DNA from: Corythucha ciliata
Lineage: Eukaryota > Arthropoda > Insecta > Hemiptera > Tingidae
DNA length: 64,000 nt
Direction of reading: 5' to 3'
NCBI GenBank assembly: GCA_038030265.1
Contig: CM075938.1
Coordinates: 50,399,189 to 50,463,188, forward strand
The position numbers and the translations under genes are program-made. Positions 42,784 to 53,406 of this stretch are shown piece after piece. How positions within the stretch are numbered: the first letter of the stretch is position 1; each line of letters starts with the position of its first letter. The notes under the pieces were generated by a model. That model was not told the DNA's origin. It worked only from the letters and a program-made list of their open reading frames with translations, and made no database searches.

Positions 42784-44466
42784 TGGATGACATCATTATA
42801 ACGGGAAAATCTCGGGAGGATCACTTGAACAATTTGCGTTCAGTATTTCAAAAATTGAAAGATGCTGGGTTCAGGCTGAATCTGCAAAAGTGTGAGTTTT
42901 TTAAAAAATAAATTAAGTATGTTGGCCACATAATAAATTGTACCGGAATTAAAAAAGATCCTGAGAAAATCAAAGCTTTAAGCTCGATTCCTCGCCCCGA
43001 AAATTCGTCTCAAGTCAAGTCATTCCTCGGTTCTATTAATTATTACGGTCGTTTCATACAAAATTTGGCTACAATAGTTAACCCTTTGTATAAATTACTT
43101 AGGAAAGGTGAAAAGTTTGAATGGACTGATGAGTGTGAAAGATCGTTTTCCGAAGTCAAACGAGCGATGCTTTCCGAGGAACTTCTAGTTTAATTCAATC
43201 CTGCTTTACCTGTGTCACTGTACTGTGATGCCTCAAAAGTCGGAATAGGAGCTGTTTTACTCCATAAGTTTACAGATGGGAGTGAAAGACCTATAGCATT
43301 TGCTTCGCGGGTGTTGAATACCGCTGAATCAAATTATTCAATGATTCAAAAGGAAGCGCTAGCTATTTACTGGGGTCTTCAAAAGTTCTACCAGTATTTA
43401 ATGGGGAGACATTTTCTTTTGGTAACGGATCACAAACCGTTATTGGCGTTATTCGGTGAAAACAAGGGCATACCGGAAATGGCTGCTGGTCGACTTCAAC
43501 GTTGGGCACATTTTATGTCAGGGTTCGATTACTCCATTAAGTACGTTAGGAGTGAGGACAATCTAGCGGACGGGTTCTCGCGGCTGCCTCTGTGTGTGTA
43601 TCTCAAGTACAGAAAAGGATATAACCGAATACGTTGACCTTGTTGAAAACGATCTGCCTTTAAGCAGTTCTCATTTAAAAATTGAAACTAGAAGAGATCC
43701 CATTCTGAGTAAAGTATTTTGTTACGTTCGAGATGGTTGGCCAAATCAAGTGGATGATTCTTTAAAGCCGTTTTTTCGGAGAAAGCTTGAACTCAACGTG
43801 GAAAATGGAGTAGTCATGTGGGGATATCGCGCTGTTATTCCAAAAAAATTTCAGTTTTTTTTGTTAAAGGAATTACATTCTTCTCATTTGGGCATGAGTG
43901 AAATGAAGTCTCGTGCGCGCTCATATTTTTGGTGGCCTTCTCTCGATAGCGATATTGAAGAGATCGTAAGAAACTGTGCGCCGTGTATGGCAGTAAGAAA
44001 TGAAAACAGTAAAATGCCGGTGAAGCCTTGGAGCGATACAAGTGGACCTTTCGAAAGGGTTCATGTCGATTTTTTCGGGCCGCTCAGGTCTAAAATGTTC
44101 CTTTTAATTACCGAGGCTTACAGTAAGTGGCCAGTTTTCGTGATGAATAAATGTGATTCAAGGGCAACGATAGAAAAATTAAGGGAAGTTTTCGCAAGAT
44201 TTGGTCTACCAAAGGTTTTGGTAAGTGACAATGGGCCTCAATTCACTTCAGGAGAATTTGAAGAATTTTGTAAGAAAAATTCCATCGACCATCGAACCAG
44301 CCCACCGTACCACCCGGCGAGCAATGGAGCAGCTGATAATAGCGTAAGATCGGCTAAGACAGCGCTCTATAAATTTTTGAACGAGAGTGAAAAACAAAAT
44401 ACTATAGTTGGAATACGGTCCTGTCACGCTACCTTTTCCACTACAGAATATCTGAACACAGTGTAG
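42784..44466 (+). pseudogene. RT C-terminal part, RNase H and integrase of Gypsy element 1
   Basis: After element 2 the interrupted RT resumes with DDIIITGKSREDHLNN. Stops follow (TAA after EFFKK near 42909; TAA after EELLV near 43192). RNase H is open at 43195-43590 (LYCDASKVGIGAVLLHKFTD, VTDHKPLLALFGENKGIPEM). A frame change near 43600 leads to the integrase (ELHSSHLGMSEMKSRARSYF, HVDFFGPLRSKM, VSDNGPQFTSGEF). The third DDE residue lies in GAADNSVRS, where the sister element has GAAENSV: the catalytic Glu is replaced by Asp. The frame stops at 44466. Confidence 0.85.
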
Positions 44467-44486
44467 CTGGAAAAACACCAGCATCG

Positions 44487-44791
44487 ATGATGTTCGGGAG
44501 AGAACTTAGGTCCAGGTTGGATTCGATGCATGAAGTTTCAAAAAGGAGGTCACAGGAATTCAAGAGGAAAACACAATGGGTTGAATTTCAAGAGGGAGAG
44601 AGTGTATATGTTCGGGACTACAGAGCGAATTCCATAGGAAAGAATTGGATAAAAGCCCAAATAAAACAAGTCTTAGGAGATCGAACGTACATTGTAGTCT
44701 GTGCGGACTCCAGATTGATATGGAAGCGACACGCCGAGCAAATTTTAAAAGCAAATCAGAGTGGTACAAACGGTCTTGAAGGGGAAGAAAA
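44487..44791 (+). pseudogene. Integrase C-terminal part of Gypsy element 1
   Basis: MMFGRELRSRLDSMHEVSKR and VYVRDYRANSIGKNWIKAQI match the C-terminal segment of element 2 integrase. It is in a different frame from the piece ending at 44466, so one more frameshift lies between them. The frame runs on into the 3' LTR. Confidence 0.8.
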
Positions 44792-44911
44792 TGATGTAGA
44801 TCGACTACAGTTTAAACAATAATTAAAAAATAACATACGATTTTAAAAAGAATATACTTTTTGGAAGTTACCGCGTTTATGGTTAATCTTTTGAGTGACT
44901 AGAATACTACA
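44792..44911 (+). repeat. 3' LTR of Gypsy element 1
   Basis: Matches 36721-36840 with two differences (AACATACG for AACACACG; AATACTACA for AATACCACA). Confidence 0.9.
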
Positions 44912-45088
44912 CTACCGAATCTTGATCTTCTTTCCTCTGGTTGTTGTGATGGTTGGCAGTTGTCCTCCTCCTCTGGCAGCTGTTCTCTGATTTCGTTACT
45001 CCCCGTTTCTTGGTCTTGTAGCTCCGGCTCGTCAAGTGCAGGTGGTTCAGAATTAATGGGTTCTTCCCAAATCCACCGATAATCTTTG

Positions 45089-45445
45089 CTACCTTTGTAA
45101 CGTTGCTGTGCAGGGTTTTAAATAAATCCTATTCCTTTTGTAAGTTCGTCCGTTGACGTTTACTAAGTACGATCTTGTGCTCAACTTTTGCAGTACCTCA
45201 CCTCTTCGCCAATCGGGTGCTGTCGGCGAACTTGGGTTAAGAAAAACCCGAACAGGTTGCCCATGTTCCAACGTCCAGAGGGTTCTTGCCGATCGATCGT
45301 GCGACTTCTTGTAAGCTTCTTTTTTCTTTCCTATTTCTCTCCGAGCAACTGGATGGTCGACATTTGAATCACCGACGGCAAATAAACTTGGCAAAATGAT
45401 TCTGAGCTTTCGGCCAAACATCAATTCAGCAGGACTGAATGTCAT
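45089..45445 (-). pseudogene. Integrase C-terminal fragment of the degenerate Gypsy
   Basis: FSPAELMFGRKLRIILPSLF and the SH3-like WRRGEVLQKLSTRSYLVNVN are typical of the region after the Gypsy integrase core. It is separated from the core by a frame change. Confidence 0.75.
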
Positions 45446-45469
45446 TTGAGCAGAAAGTGTGTTTCTCCA

Positions 45470-45899
45470 CGTAAGTAGGGCCTCTACTCTCCAACTTTAA
45501 AAGACGTTTGACGAGCTTCACAGCAGACTCAGCCTTGCCGTTGGACTGTTGATGATGGGGTGACGAAGTGTTCAGCGTAAAATTCCAATCTTTAGAAAAC
45601 CGCTAGAATTCGCGGGACTTGAAATTCGAACCTTCATCTGTAAAAACAATTTTAGGCAGGCACCCCATAGCGAAATAATTTTTCAAAGCCCTTATTGTTT
45701 CTTCAGAGCCTTGATCTTCCAATTCGGTCCACTCAAAAAAGGACGAAAAATAGTCACAGGTGACGAGATAGTTCTTTCCGTTAAACTGCAGCAAATCAAC
45801 GCCTATTTCTAACCAAGGACCACACGGCGCGGCGTCTCTCTGAGAACAAGTGGTTCTTTTTGATTCCGTGCCACATCTCAATTCTCGCACATTGAACAC
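45470..45899 (-). pseudogene. Integrase core fragment of the degenerate Gypsy
   Basis: Contains PWLEIGVDLLQFNGKNYLVT, YFSSFFEWTEL and PKIVFTDEGSNFKSREF (first two catalytic Asp). A TAG follows; the third residue (Glu in a GKAESAVK segment) lies beyond it near 45520 in the same region. The zinc-finger part lies in the separate fragment 45939-46175. Confidence 0.7.
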
Positions 45900-45938
45900 G
45901 CTTTAGCATATCTATCGAATGTCATCAGATGTTTTCAG

Positions 45939-46175
45939 CTATGCTAGACGTAAATCAGCTTCACCGCTCTTATGACCCTTGTGAAGTTTCCTCATGATTG
46001 TGTTCCGCAGGCCGAATGGAACGAAAATTTGCTGATTTTTAATTACAATGCCATCTGACGAAGTGATTTGCTCTCGAATTTTCCACCAATCTCGCATTTT
46101 TGGTGGCACCAACTTTTCTTCCTCAGGCCAACTGTAGTAACAGCTTCCCTTCTTCGTCCTGTTGGGTGTATTCAC
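45939..46175 (-). pseudogene. RNase H-integrase linker and zinc-finger fragment of the degenerate Gypsy
   Basis: It includes DWWKIREQITSSDGIVIKNQ, FVPFGLRNTIMRKLHKGHKS, with the two His of the HHCC finger in the LHKGH segment. Confidence 0.65.
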
Positions 46176-46948
46176 GAATGCTCAGCGCTGATGTTCAGCG
46201 TTGGGTCATTGATCGCCAACCCTATTAAAGGATTTGTTTCTTCCATCACTTTAGCAATTATTAGATCAGATTCAACCCCACCCGTAGGCAACCGAGACAT
46301 GGCATCAGCAATACAGACGTCGGTTCCTTTGGTAAACTGCACTTTAACGTCGAAGCCGACGAGCTGCAATAGCATACGTTGGATTCTTTTGGGAGTATCA
46401 CACAGACTACGTTGGAATATAATCTCGAGTGGTTTGTGATCTGTTTGAACAAGTACCTCTCGGCCGAAAATGTATTGTTCGAAGCGCTTCATCCCGAAAA
46501 GAATTGCTAGGGTCTCCTTCTCGATCTGTGCATATTTTGTCTCGCTCTTGGTTAAGGTGCGGGATGCGTAAGCGATAGATCTACCATTTTGGATTAGAGC
46601 AGCGCCCAATCCATAGCTGCTAGCGTCCACTTGAAGAGTAATGCTATTCGATGCGTCAAAATATTTGAGAGTAGGTGCATTTTGCAACTTATCTTTTAAA
46701 AAAATCCAGGCATCCTCCATTTCATCTGTCCATTCACCACTATAGGCTCTCAATGGGGCTGCATTTTTGCGATAAACCCGGTACAAATTTCGACAAATAG
46801 TTGACCATGCCGAGAAACGACAACATCTGAGACGCGTCTTGAGGACGAGGCATTTCCTTGATCGCTCGGATTTTTTCAGGGTCTGCTTTGAGTCCACTGG
46901 ACGTGAAAATATGTCCCATGTAGCGTATTTCTGATTTCGCGAAGACAC
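46172..46948 (-). pseudogene. RT end and RNase H of the degenerate Gypsy
   Basis: RNase H is clear: ITLQVDASSYGLGAALIQNG, YAQIEKETLAILFGMKRFEQ and VQTDHKPLEIIFQR. Upstream RT thumb and connection sequence is present but frameshifted. Confidence 0.8.
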
Positions 46949-47060
46949 ATTTTGTTTTTGTTCAATCGCAGATTTCGTTATTTGGCTCGCTTAAATACAG
47001 TCTCGCCCTTTTTGTCATGATCTTTCATCGCTTCCGCCTGAGTGTTTCCTTCACCATAAA

Positions 47061-47440
47061 TCAAAATATCGCCTGCGATCGCAATGACACCTGATGGAAT
47101 TCCTCTGGAGCCACAGAAATCCCAAACGGACATTTATTATAACAATAACGACAGTAAGGCGTCCAAAACGTAGTCAATTCTTGGGATTCCACACTAAAAA
47201 CTTTGGCTTTTGCGAGTAGTGGTGTGACTTCTTCTGCAGTAGGAGTAATGAAACGATTTGGGGCAATGCACAAGCGGTTCTTTTCTGGTCCCATTATAAA
47301 AACCATGTTTGTGGTCCATTGGGTAGCATGATTAACTTTTCGTATAATACCGTTCTTTTCTAACTGATCTAATTCTGCCTTTATTTTGCTTCGCATACCG
47401 ACAGGAAATCTTCTTGGAAATCGTTGACGCCGTGTATTTC
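47061..47440 (-). pseudogene. RT N-terminal fragment of the degenerate Gypsy
   Basis: PRRFPVGMRSKIKAELDQLE and NGIIRKVNHATQWTTNMVFI match the start of Gypsy RT. The stretch holding catalytic motif A is deleted (AKVFSVESQELTTFWTPYCR), and the catalytic D-D appears as A-G-D in another frame near 47075. It is certainly inactive. Confidence 0.75.
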
Positions 47441-47934
47441 ATGGCGTCTTTAAAATACAGCACCATGCATTTTGGTGCAGCTAGCCACTGACCACCCAAC
47501 TCCGACCTCCAGCCTTCCCGGCGTCTTTGACGCGCCGTGCTGTGGTATCCGCGGCACGGTTGGCGGCCCTGTTACGGAGAATTCTCTTAACAAATGGAGG
47601 AGGGGTATGGGCCGTGTAGTGGCGAGGGCACGGTCTTAAAAGAACTCGCTTCCAACCCAAGGCGTTATGCGATCCGTGCCGAAGGGTGCGTGACACAGGG
47701 TGAGCTGTGTATTTAACGGAGCCTCAGGGATACCAGGCGACCTCCCTGAGTATTAAGCCTTCCCACGTCATGCGGGGCTCTGCCGTGGGTGACTCTTATT
47801 TCCCTAGCTGCTCGTGGGACCGTTTATGGATCGCGATCGTTTTACATTGACAAACCCAGGGTTCATAAACCTGGAGCAGGCTTGAGGACGAGCTTCTCAG
47901 TAGCCCTCAGCCTGCTCAGCCCGGCACCGCGGAG

Positions 47935-49115
47935 ATGACGGGGGAGACCACCTCAATGGAGGTGGTTGAGCCCGGAACCCCGGAGGTGTCGCTGAGGGAG
48001 TAGTCTCCCTCTCGGGTTCGCCGGTATCCGGCGTCCCCGAATTACAAGAGGGTCAGGGAACGGTATCCGAACCCGTCGATCCCGCAACAGCGGAGCCTGG
48101 AGACCAGGAGATCGCTGATTTTGATAAATACGTCTCTGGCCTGAACAGGGATCAGAGGCGACGCTTTTTGTGGCTGGTTCGGAAGAAGGGGGAGGAACCG
48201 GAAGCCGCCAGGGCGAGTGCTCTGCAGATGGTGGAGAAGAGGAAGAAGGGGAGAGCCTCTGCAGAGACGACTCCGGACGGAGCCATGAAAAAGAAGCGAA
48301 GGACGACCGCACAGGGTCCTTCGTACACCAGAGTGCTCAAGGGAAGGAAGCTTGGTGTGGTTCATAGAGACTACCCAGCAGTCCTCCTCTTGGACGACCA
48401 GCAGGAAAGGAGCATTGAAGCTGCTATTGTTGCGCTGGAACCTAAAGCTGGGGAGGTAGTGCCCCAGTTTGATGGTCTGGTGCGAAGGAGGGGATGGCTA
48501 TCCATCACCTGCGAGGACGACGGGACGGCTGTTTGGTTAAAGTCGCTCGTTGAAAGTACTGTACCCTGGGAGGGGGCAAGGTTGAAGGTGGTTGAGGGGA
48601 GTGACCTGCCCAAGCCCAGGGTGGCGGTTGCATTTTTCCCGAAGTGCGCGGATCTGGGGAATGAGCAAGTCCTTCAGTTCCTCGTGCGCCAAAATCGGGG
48701 GTTAAATGTGGGACAGTGGAAGGTACTGTCCAGGAGTGTGCCTCAGGGCACGCCGGCTTTGATGATGACCCTGCTCATCGATGAAGAGTCGGCGAAGATC
48801 CTGGAAAGGAATAATGTAGTCCACATCAGGTTCGGCAAGGGGACCATCCGGCCTAAGGCTCGGAAGGGGGAAGGATCATCCTCCGGCCCCCGGCAGCAGC
48901 CGATGGAGATGGATCAGGTAGCCGCTGCTGTGCGGGGTCCCACCCCCGCACCGCGGCGGGAAGTGCTATCTGTGGGAACAGCAGTTGACGCCACGGCATC
49001 CGAGCAGTCAACGCAGGTAGCTCCCTCATATGCTAGGCCATCTACTAGCAAGGCGGGGGAGAGAGGTGATAGTGTCGGAATCTGCATCGTGCGGCAGCGG
49101 CATCGGCCGTCTTGA
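47935..49115 (+). pseudogene. LINE ORF1 protein with DUF4780-like domain, one frameshift
   Basis: The start MTGETTSMEVVEPGTPEV runs to a TAG at 48001-48003. A frame change between about 47970 and 48000 leads to the main frame (PVDPATAEPGDQEIADFDKY onward). From about 48590 the segment AFFPKCADLGNEQVLQFLVR with QNRGLNVGQWKVLSRSVPQG and LIDEESAKILERNNVVHIRF matches the DUF4780 domain found in arthropod retroelement Gag-like proteins. It is presumed to bind element RNA. No CCHC knuckles are visible. Confidence 0.75.
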
Positions 49116-49139
49116 GCGGGGTGTTCACTGGGGGAAGCT

Positions 49140-52100
49140 ATGACGTCGCCATGGGCATGGGAGAGGCAGGTCAAGGGCCTCTCTGCGACAGCAGGTAAGC
49201 TGGTTTACTGTAGGGATGAGGAGCGGCCACGAACTGCGCTGCTTCCAAGTTCCGCAGTGAAATTTTTAACTATGCCAGAATTTCTGTACAGAGATTTGAC
49301 AGCAGTCATCCTGGAAGCCAAGGACGAGGACCGGACCCGGAGGTGTGTGGTAGCTTCCGCGTACTTCCCGGGGGACGCTGAGGTGACGCCGCCGGAGGAG
49401 CTTCAGCGTTTGGTCCTGTACTGCAGCGCGAGGAACCTGCAGCTGATTGTGGGTTGTGATGCGAATGCTCACCATACCATCTGGGGAAGTACAGATGTCA
49501 ACGCCAGGGGTGAGTCACTCTTTTAATTTTTGATGACGCATGACCTGGTGGTGGTAAATCAGGGCTCGATCCCTACTTTCGTGACAAGTGCGAGGGGTGA
49601 GGTCTGGATGTTACTCTGGCCAGCCAGTTTTTGGCCAATAGTGTCAGAGATTGGAAAGTCATGTCAGAAACATCAATGTCTGACCATAGGCTGATCTCGT
49701 TTGAGGTCGAGTTTCCCAGGGTTAGAAGTACAGCGTACCGGAATCCCAAAAACGCGGATTGGGAGGTCTTTAAGGGGCATCTTGAACAGGAATTGTCTGA
49801 GATGGACCTTGACATTCAGTGCCAAGCCGACCTCGATAGGGCAGTGGAGGCGATCAATTCAGCGGTCCTCAGTGCGTATGAGGAAAGCTGTCCTGTTAAG
49901 GTGAAGAAGGGGAACAGGGAAGTCCCTTGGTGGAACAATGAGCTGGAGATGCTCAGAAGAGAAACGAGGAGGCTTTACAATAGGGCCAGATCACGTGGGG
50001 AGTGGGAGGCTTATAGGCACTCCCTCACGGAGTATAACAAGGCCCTTAGGAAAGCAAAGAGGGCCACGTGGAGGACCTTCTGTGAGGGGATAGAGAATGT
50101 GTCCGTTATGGGCAGACTACAGAGGGTCCTGTTCAAAGAGAGCCCGGGCCAAATTGGTCTAATAAAAAAGGCAGATGGGGCGTATACCAAGAGCGCTAAA
50201 GAGACCCTGGAGGTCCTCCTGCGTAGTCATTTCCCTGATTCCAGGGATGCAGGGGCCTCAGATGTTCAGGGCGAAGTGGTGGCTGACTGCCAGCCAGCAA
50301 ATAATGCAATATGGAGCGCATCGGGGAAATTGTTTACGCCCGCGAAAATTAAATGGGCTATCGGCTCATTTAAGCCCTATAAATCCCCTGGGCCGGACGG
50401 GATATTCCCGGTCATGCTATAGCGTGGCCTGGAGGTCCTGGAGCCACGCCTCAGAAGGATATTTAGGGCGAGTTATGCATTATCGTATATACCGAAGGCA
50501 TGGAGGGAGGTCAGGGTTGTGTTCATTCCCAAGTCGGGAGCAAACTCCTCGGCCCAGGCAAAGGCGTACCGACCCATAAGCCTCACGTCCTTCCTCCTTA
50601 AAACAATGGAAAAGGTAATTGGCCTGGATATCAAGGACGGTTGCCTTAAAATTAAACCAATCCAGAGGGGGCAGCATGCCTGTGGGTAAGGTGGGTAAGG
50701 ATGTGGGTAAGGTTGAAAAATCTCTGGAGGCGAAAGAAACTGCGCTGGGCTGCTTCCTGGACATAGGTGGTGCTTTTGATAACACCACCTATGACTCTAT
50801 GGGGGCTGCAGTAAGGAGCAGGGGTGTTGATCCATCTTCAGTGAAATGGATCAAGGGGATGCTGGAATGCCGCGTCGTGACTTCGCAGCTGGGAGGGGAG
50901 ACTGTTTCCGTGTTGCCCTCAAGGGGGTGTCCCCAGAGGGGTGTGCTCTCTCCTTTGCTCTGGTTGCTCGTGGTGGACGAGCTTCTCGCTATCCTAAAGG
51001 AGCAGGGTTATGAGGTAGTTGGTTACGCGGATGGCCTTGCGATTCTAGTTAGGGGCAAATTTGATGATACCATATCCAGTAGGATGCAGGGTGCCCTTAA
51101 CATAGTGCAGCGATGGTGCAGCAGGCATGGTCTCAGGGCTAACCCTGAGAAGACCACCCTTGTTGCGTTTACCAGGCGGAGGAAGCTGGAATTGAAGGTA
51201 GTTCGACTGAATGGAGAAGTGTTGAAAGTAGGAAAAGAAGTCAAGTACCGTGGAGTTACCCTGGATCAGGGGCTCAAATGGACCTCGCATATCAAGAGGG
51301 TGCTGAATAAGGCCACGTTCGCATTGTGGGCTGGTCGGAAAATGTTTGGCAAAACATGGGGTCTAAAGCCAAAAATGGTGTTGTGGCTGTATACAGCCGT
51401 TGTTAGGCCTATCGTCACCTATGGCTCACTCCTATGGTGGCAGAAGACGAAACAAGGGACAGTCCAGGCCTTGCTGAGTAAGTTGCAGCGCCATGCCTGT
51501 CTTGGAGTAACGGGTGCTATGCATTCGTGCCCGACAGCAGCCATGGAGGTGTTACTGGACATGTCTCCCCTGCACTTTCATGTGCAGGCGACCGCATATA
51601 TGGCGGCGGTGAGTCTGCTATGGGCGGAGTACGTGAAGCGGGGTGTCCAGGTTGGGCACTTGCGTGTTCTGGAGGAAATTGCATGTAGTGAGGCGGCTGA
51701 AGTCGTTACGGATCTCATGCATGTGAGGATGGATTTTGAAAAACCCTTTAAGGTCGATATAGGCAACCGCGACCTTTGGGATAAGGGTTTGCCGAGGTTT
51801 AAGCCCGGCACGCAAGTATGGTATACTGATGGATCTGTGAAGGATGGGGGTGCTGGCATTGGGGTCTTTGGCCCCAGGCTTCAGCATTGGGAGTCTCTTG
51901 GGACGACCGCCACCATCTTTCAGGCGGAGATCTATGCTATAGAAGCCTGTGCGCGGAAGATTAGTGAGAGGGGTCTTCAGAAAGCGAAGATCTTTATCCT
52001 GTCTGACAGCCAGGCGGCTCTTAAAGCCCTAGGCTCAAGTGTCGTGAATTCGAAGCTAGTTTGGGGATGTCTTGAAGCCCTCAGGCCTATGGTAACGGCA

Positions 52101-52630
52101 AACAGCCTTACTTTGATGTGGGTGCCGGGTCACAAAGGGGTTTGAGGGGAATGAAATGGCTGATCAACTCGCGAAGAGAGGATCAGAGATGCCTTTCGTG
52201 GGCCCGGAGCCAACTCTCGGGGTCACGAAGTCCTTCACGAAGAGGCAGGTGCAGGCGTTGTGAACACTGGGTTAGACAACCAGGTCTCAGGCAGGCCAAG
52301 CTCTTTGTCACTCTAAAGGGACGATCGGAGAAGGGCCTGATCTCTCTGATCCGAGGAGACCTTAGGATCTTGGTTGGACTGCTAACGGGACATTGTGCCC
52401 TTCGATATACACTCAGACTAATGGAGAAGTCTGACACGGACATTTGCAGATTTTGCGACTTGGCCGTGGAAACAGCAGAGCACGTACTGTGTGAGTGCGA
52501 GGCTCTGGGGCGGTTACGTTTTCAACATCTTGGAAATGATGTGCTTCAACCGGAGGACATCTCCAGGATGGCTACGGGAAATATCCTCAACTTCGTTAAG
52601 GAGTGGTGGTGGAGGACGCTTGAAAACTAG
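49140..52630 (+). pseudogene. LINE ORF2: endonuclease, reverse transcriptase, RNase H (multiply broken)
   Basis: Endonuclease: GKLVYCRDEERPRTALLPSS, VGCDANAHHTIWGSTD and MSDHRLISFEV are visible, but the first ~45 residues are deleted. TAA at 49524 and a shift near 49610 follow, then an open stretch 49631-50422 to a TAG (FKPYKSPGPDGIFPVML). RT: GCFLDIGGAFDNTTYDSMG (motif A), SRGCPQRGVLSPLLWLLVVD, and YADGLAIL where YADD is expected (second catalytic Asp replaced by Gly, codon 51033-51035). RNase H: VWYTDGSVKDGGAGIGVFGP, AEIYAIEAC, ILSDSQAALKAL and WVPGHKG, with the catalytic acids present. After a frame change near 52140, a CCHC-like end follows (ICRFCDLAVETAEHVLCECE). A GTGGGTAAG expansion at 50678-50715 disrupts the segment before motif A. 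Confidence 0.85.
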
Positions 52631-52776
52631 CGTCTTTCTTGGCAGGGCAACCTGAGGGAACACCACAATAGATCTTATAGGTCGAGTTTGGTAGGAGATA
52701 GTTTCTTCTGGGCTTCCTTCCCCGTTAAAAAAAAAAAAAATAATATGGATGAGAGGAATGAACTAATAAAAGCTAA

Positions 52777-52924
52777 CGGAACGGGTATGAAAACCGGCCG
52801 CAGGGTCCTCAAAACGCACATGTGGAATATACTAGTTACCCCACACAAGTAATTTAGGATAAAATAACCCGAGTAACTGAAAAGTACTTTTGGGAACCCT
52901 GCGGCCTTTTCTGTACCCGTTCCG
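52777..52924. mobile_element. 148-bp MITE with TAA duplication
   Basis: The ends CGGAACGGGTATGAAAACC and TTTTCTGTACCCGTTCCG are inverted, with GGCCGCAGGGT / ACCCTGCGGCC just inside. TAA is at 52774-52776 and 52925-52927, as for PIF/Harbinger-type elements. A remnant of the same family is at 34440-34497. Confidence 0.7.
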
Positions 52925-52927
52925 TAA

Positions 52928-53406
52928 ATTAGACTCTCCCAAAATATTTATGTTGACAAAATTGAAGGTTTCTGTAAAGTGATGCCCCCCGCACCCTCTA
53001 TCTTATACGTTATAACGCTGCGGCCCACGCCTCTGTTAGACTGTATGCTGGCGAGATGTCACGAGCGATACGACTAGGCCAGAAATTTCACGACACATGG
53101 ATCGTGCGGGAAATTGCCTAAGTAGGTACTATCTGTATCTACCCCCTAAATATGTCTGTCTTGTTGATTCTTGCCAATACGAGGCCTGAGGACAATTTTA
53201 ATTGAACAGAGGGACTATTCTTAGACTTTCCTAGGGTGTTAAGAGCTGAGGAGACACAAGAAGCTTTTACGTTTTTTAAAATAAGGAAAAAACGCCTGTG
53301 GCCCGAATTTTAGTTGTCACAAGTGCAGCTATTTCCTCATGCAGCATTAAATCTGACGTTCTGTTTTTTTGAATCAAGAAAATACTGTCCTAAATCGTCA
53401 TTTGTT
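52928..53406. other. Intergenic region upstream of the five-exon gene
   Basis: Contains no recognisable repeat or gene. The promoter of the gene at 53407 is expected here. I see no convincing core promoter motif. Confidence 0.35.

Larger units (their letters stand above)
36721..44911 (+). mobile_element. Mag-like Gypsy LTR retrotransposon 1 (contains element 2)
   Basis: Two 120-bp LTRs (36721-36840 and 44792-44911) differ at 2 positions. The target duplication CTACC is at 36716-36720 and 44912-44916. Gag with two zinc knuckles, protease, RT, RNase H and integrase are encoded on the plus strand. Element 2 (38653-42783) is inserted within the RT coding region. Very short LTRs and paired CCHC knuckles resemble the Mag/SURL lineage of Gypsy. 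No envelope-like frame is present. Confidence 0.9.
44917..47460 (-). mobile_element. Degenerate Gypsy element (oldest layer), 5' part lost
   Basis: Minus-strand Pol remnants run from the RT N-terminus (right) to the integrase C-terminus (left). This Gypsy lineage differs from the Mag-like pair. The 3' end continues at 36480-36720 on the other side of element 1. The 5' side ends near 47460, where the LOA/R1-like LINE begins, so the 5' LTR, Gag and protease are missing. Confidence 0.75.
47470..52741 (+). mobile_element. LOA/R1-like LINE with ORF1, ORF2 and poly(A) tail
   Basis: A GC-rich 5' UTR (~47470-47934), ORF1 (47935-49115), ORF2 (49140-52630), and a short 3' UTR ending in A's at 52728-52741. 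ORF2 has endonuclease, RT and RNase H, the architecture of the R1/LOA/I group. The base composition is clearly more GC-rich than the surrounding DNA. The left border is approximate and no target duplication was found. Confidence 0.85.
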
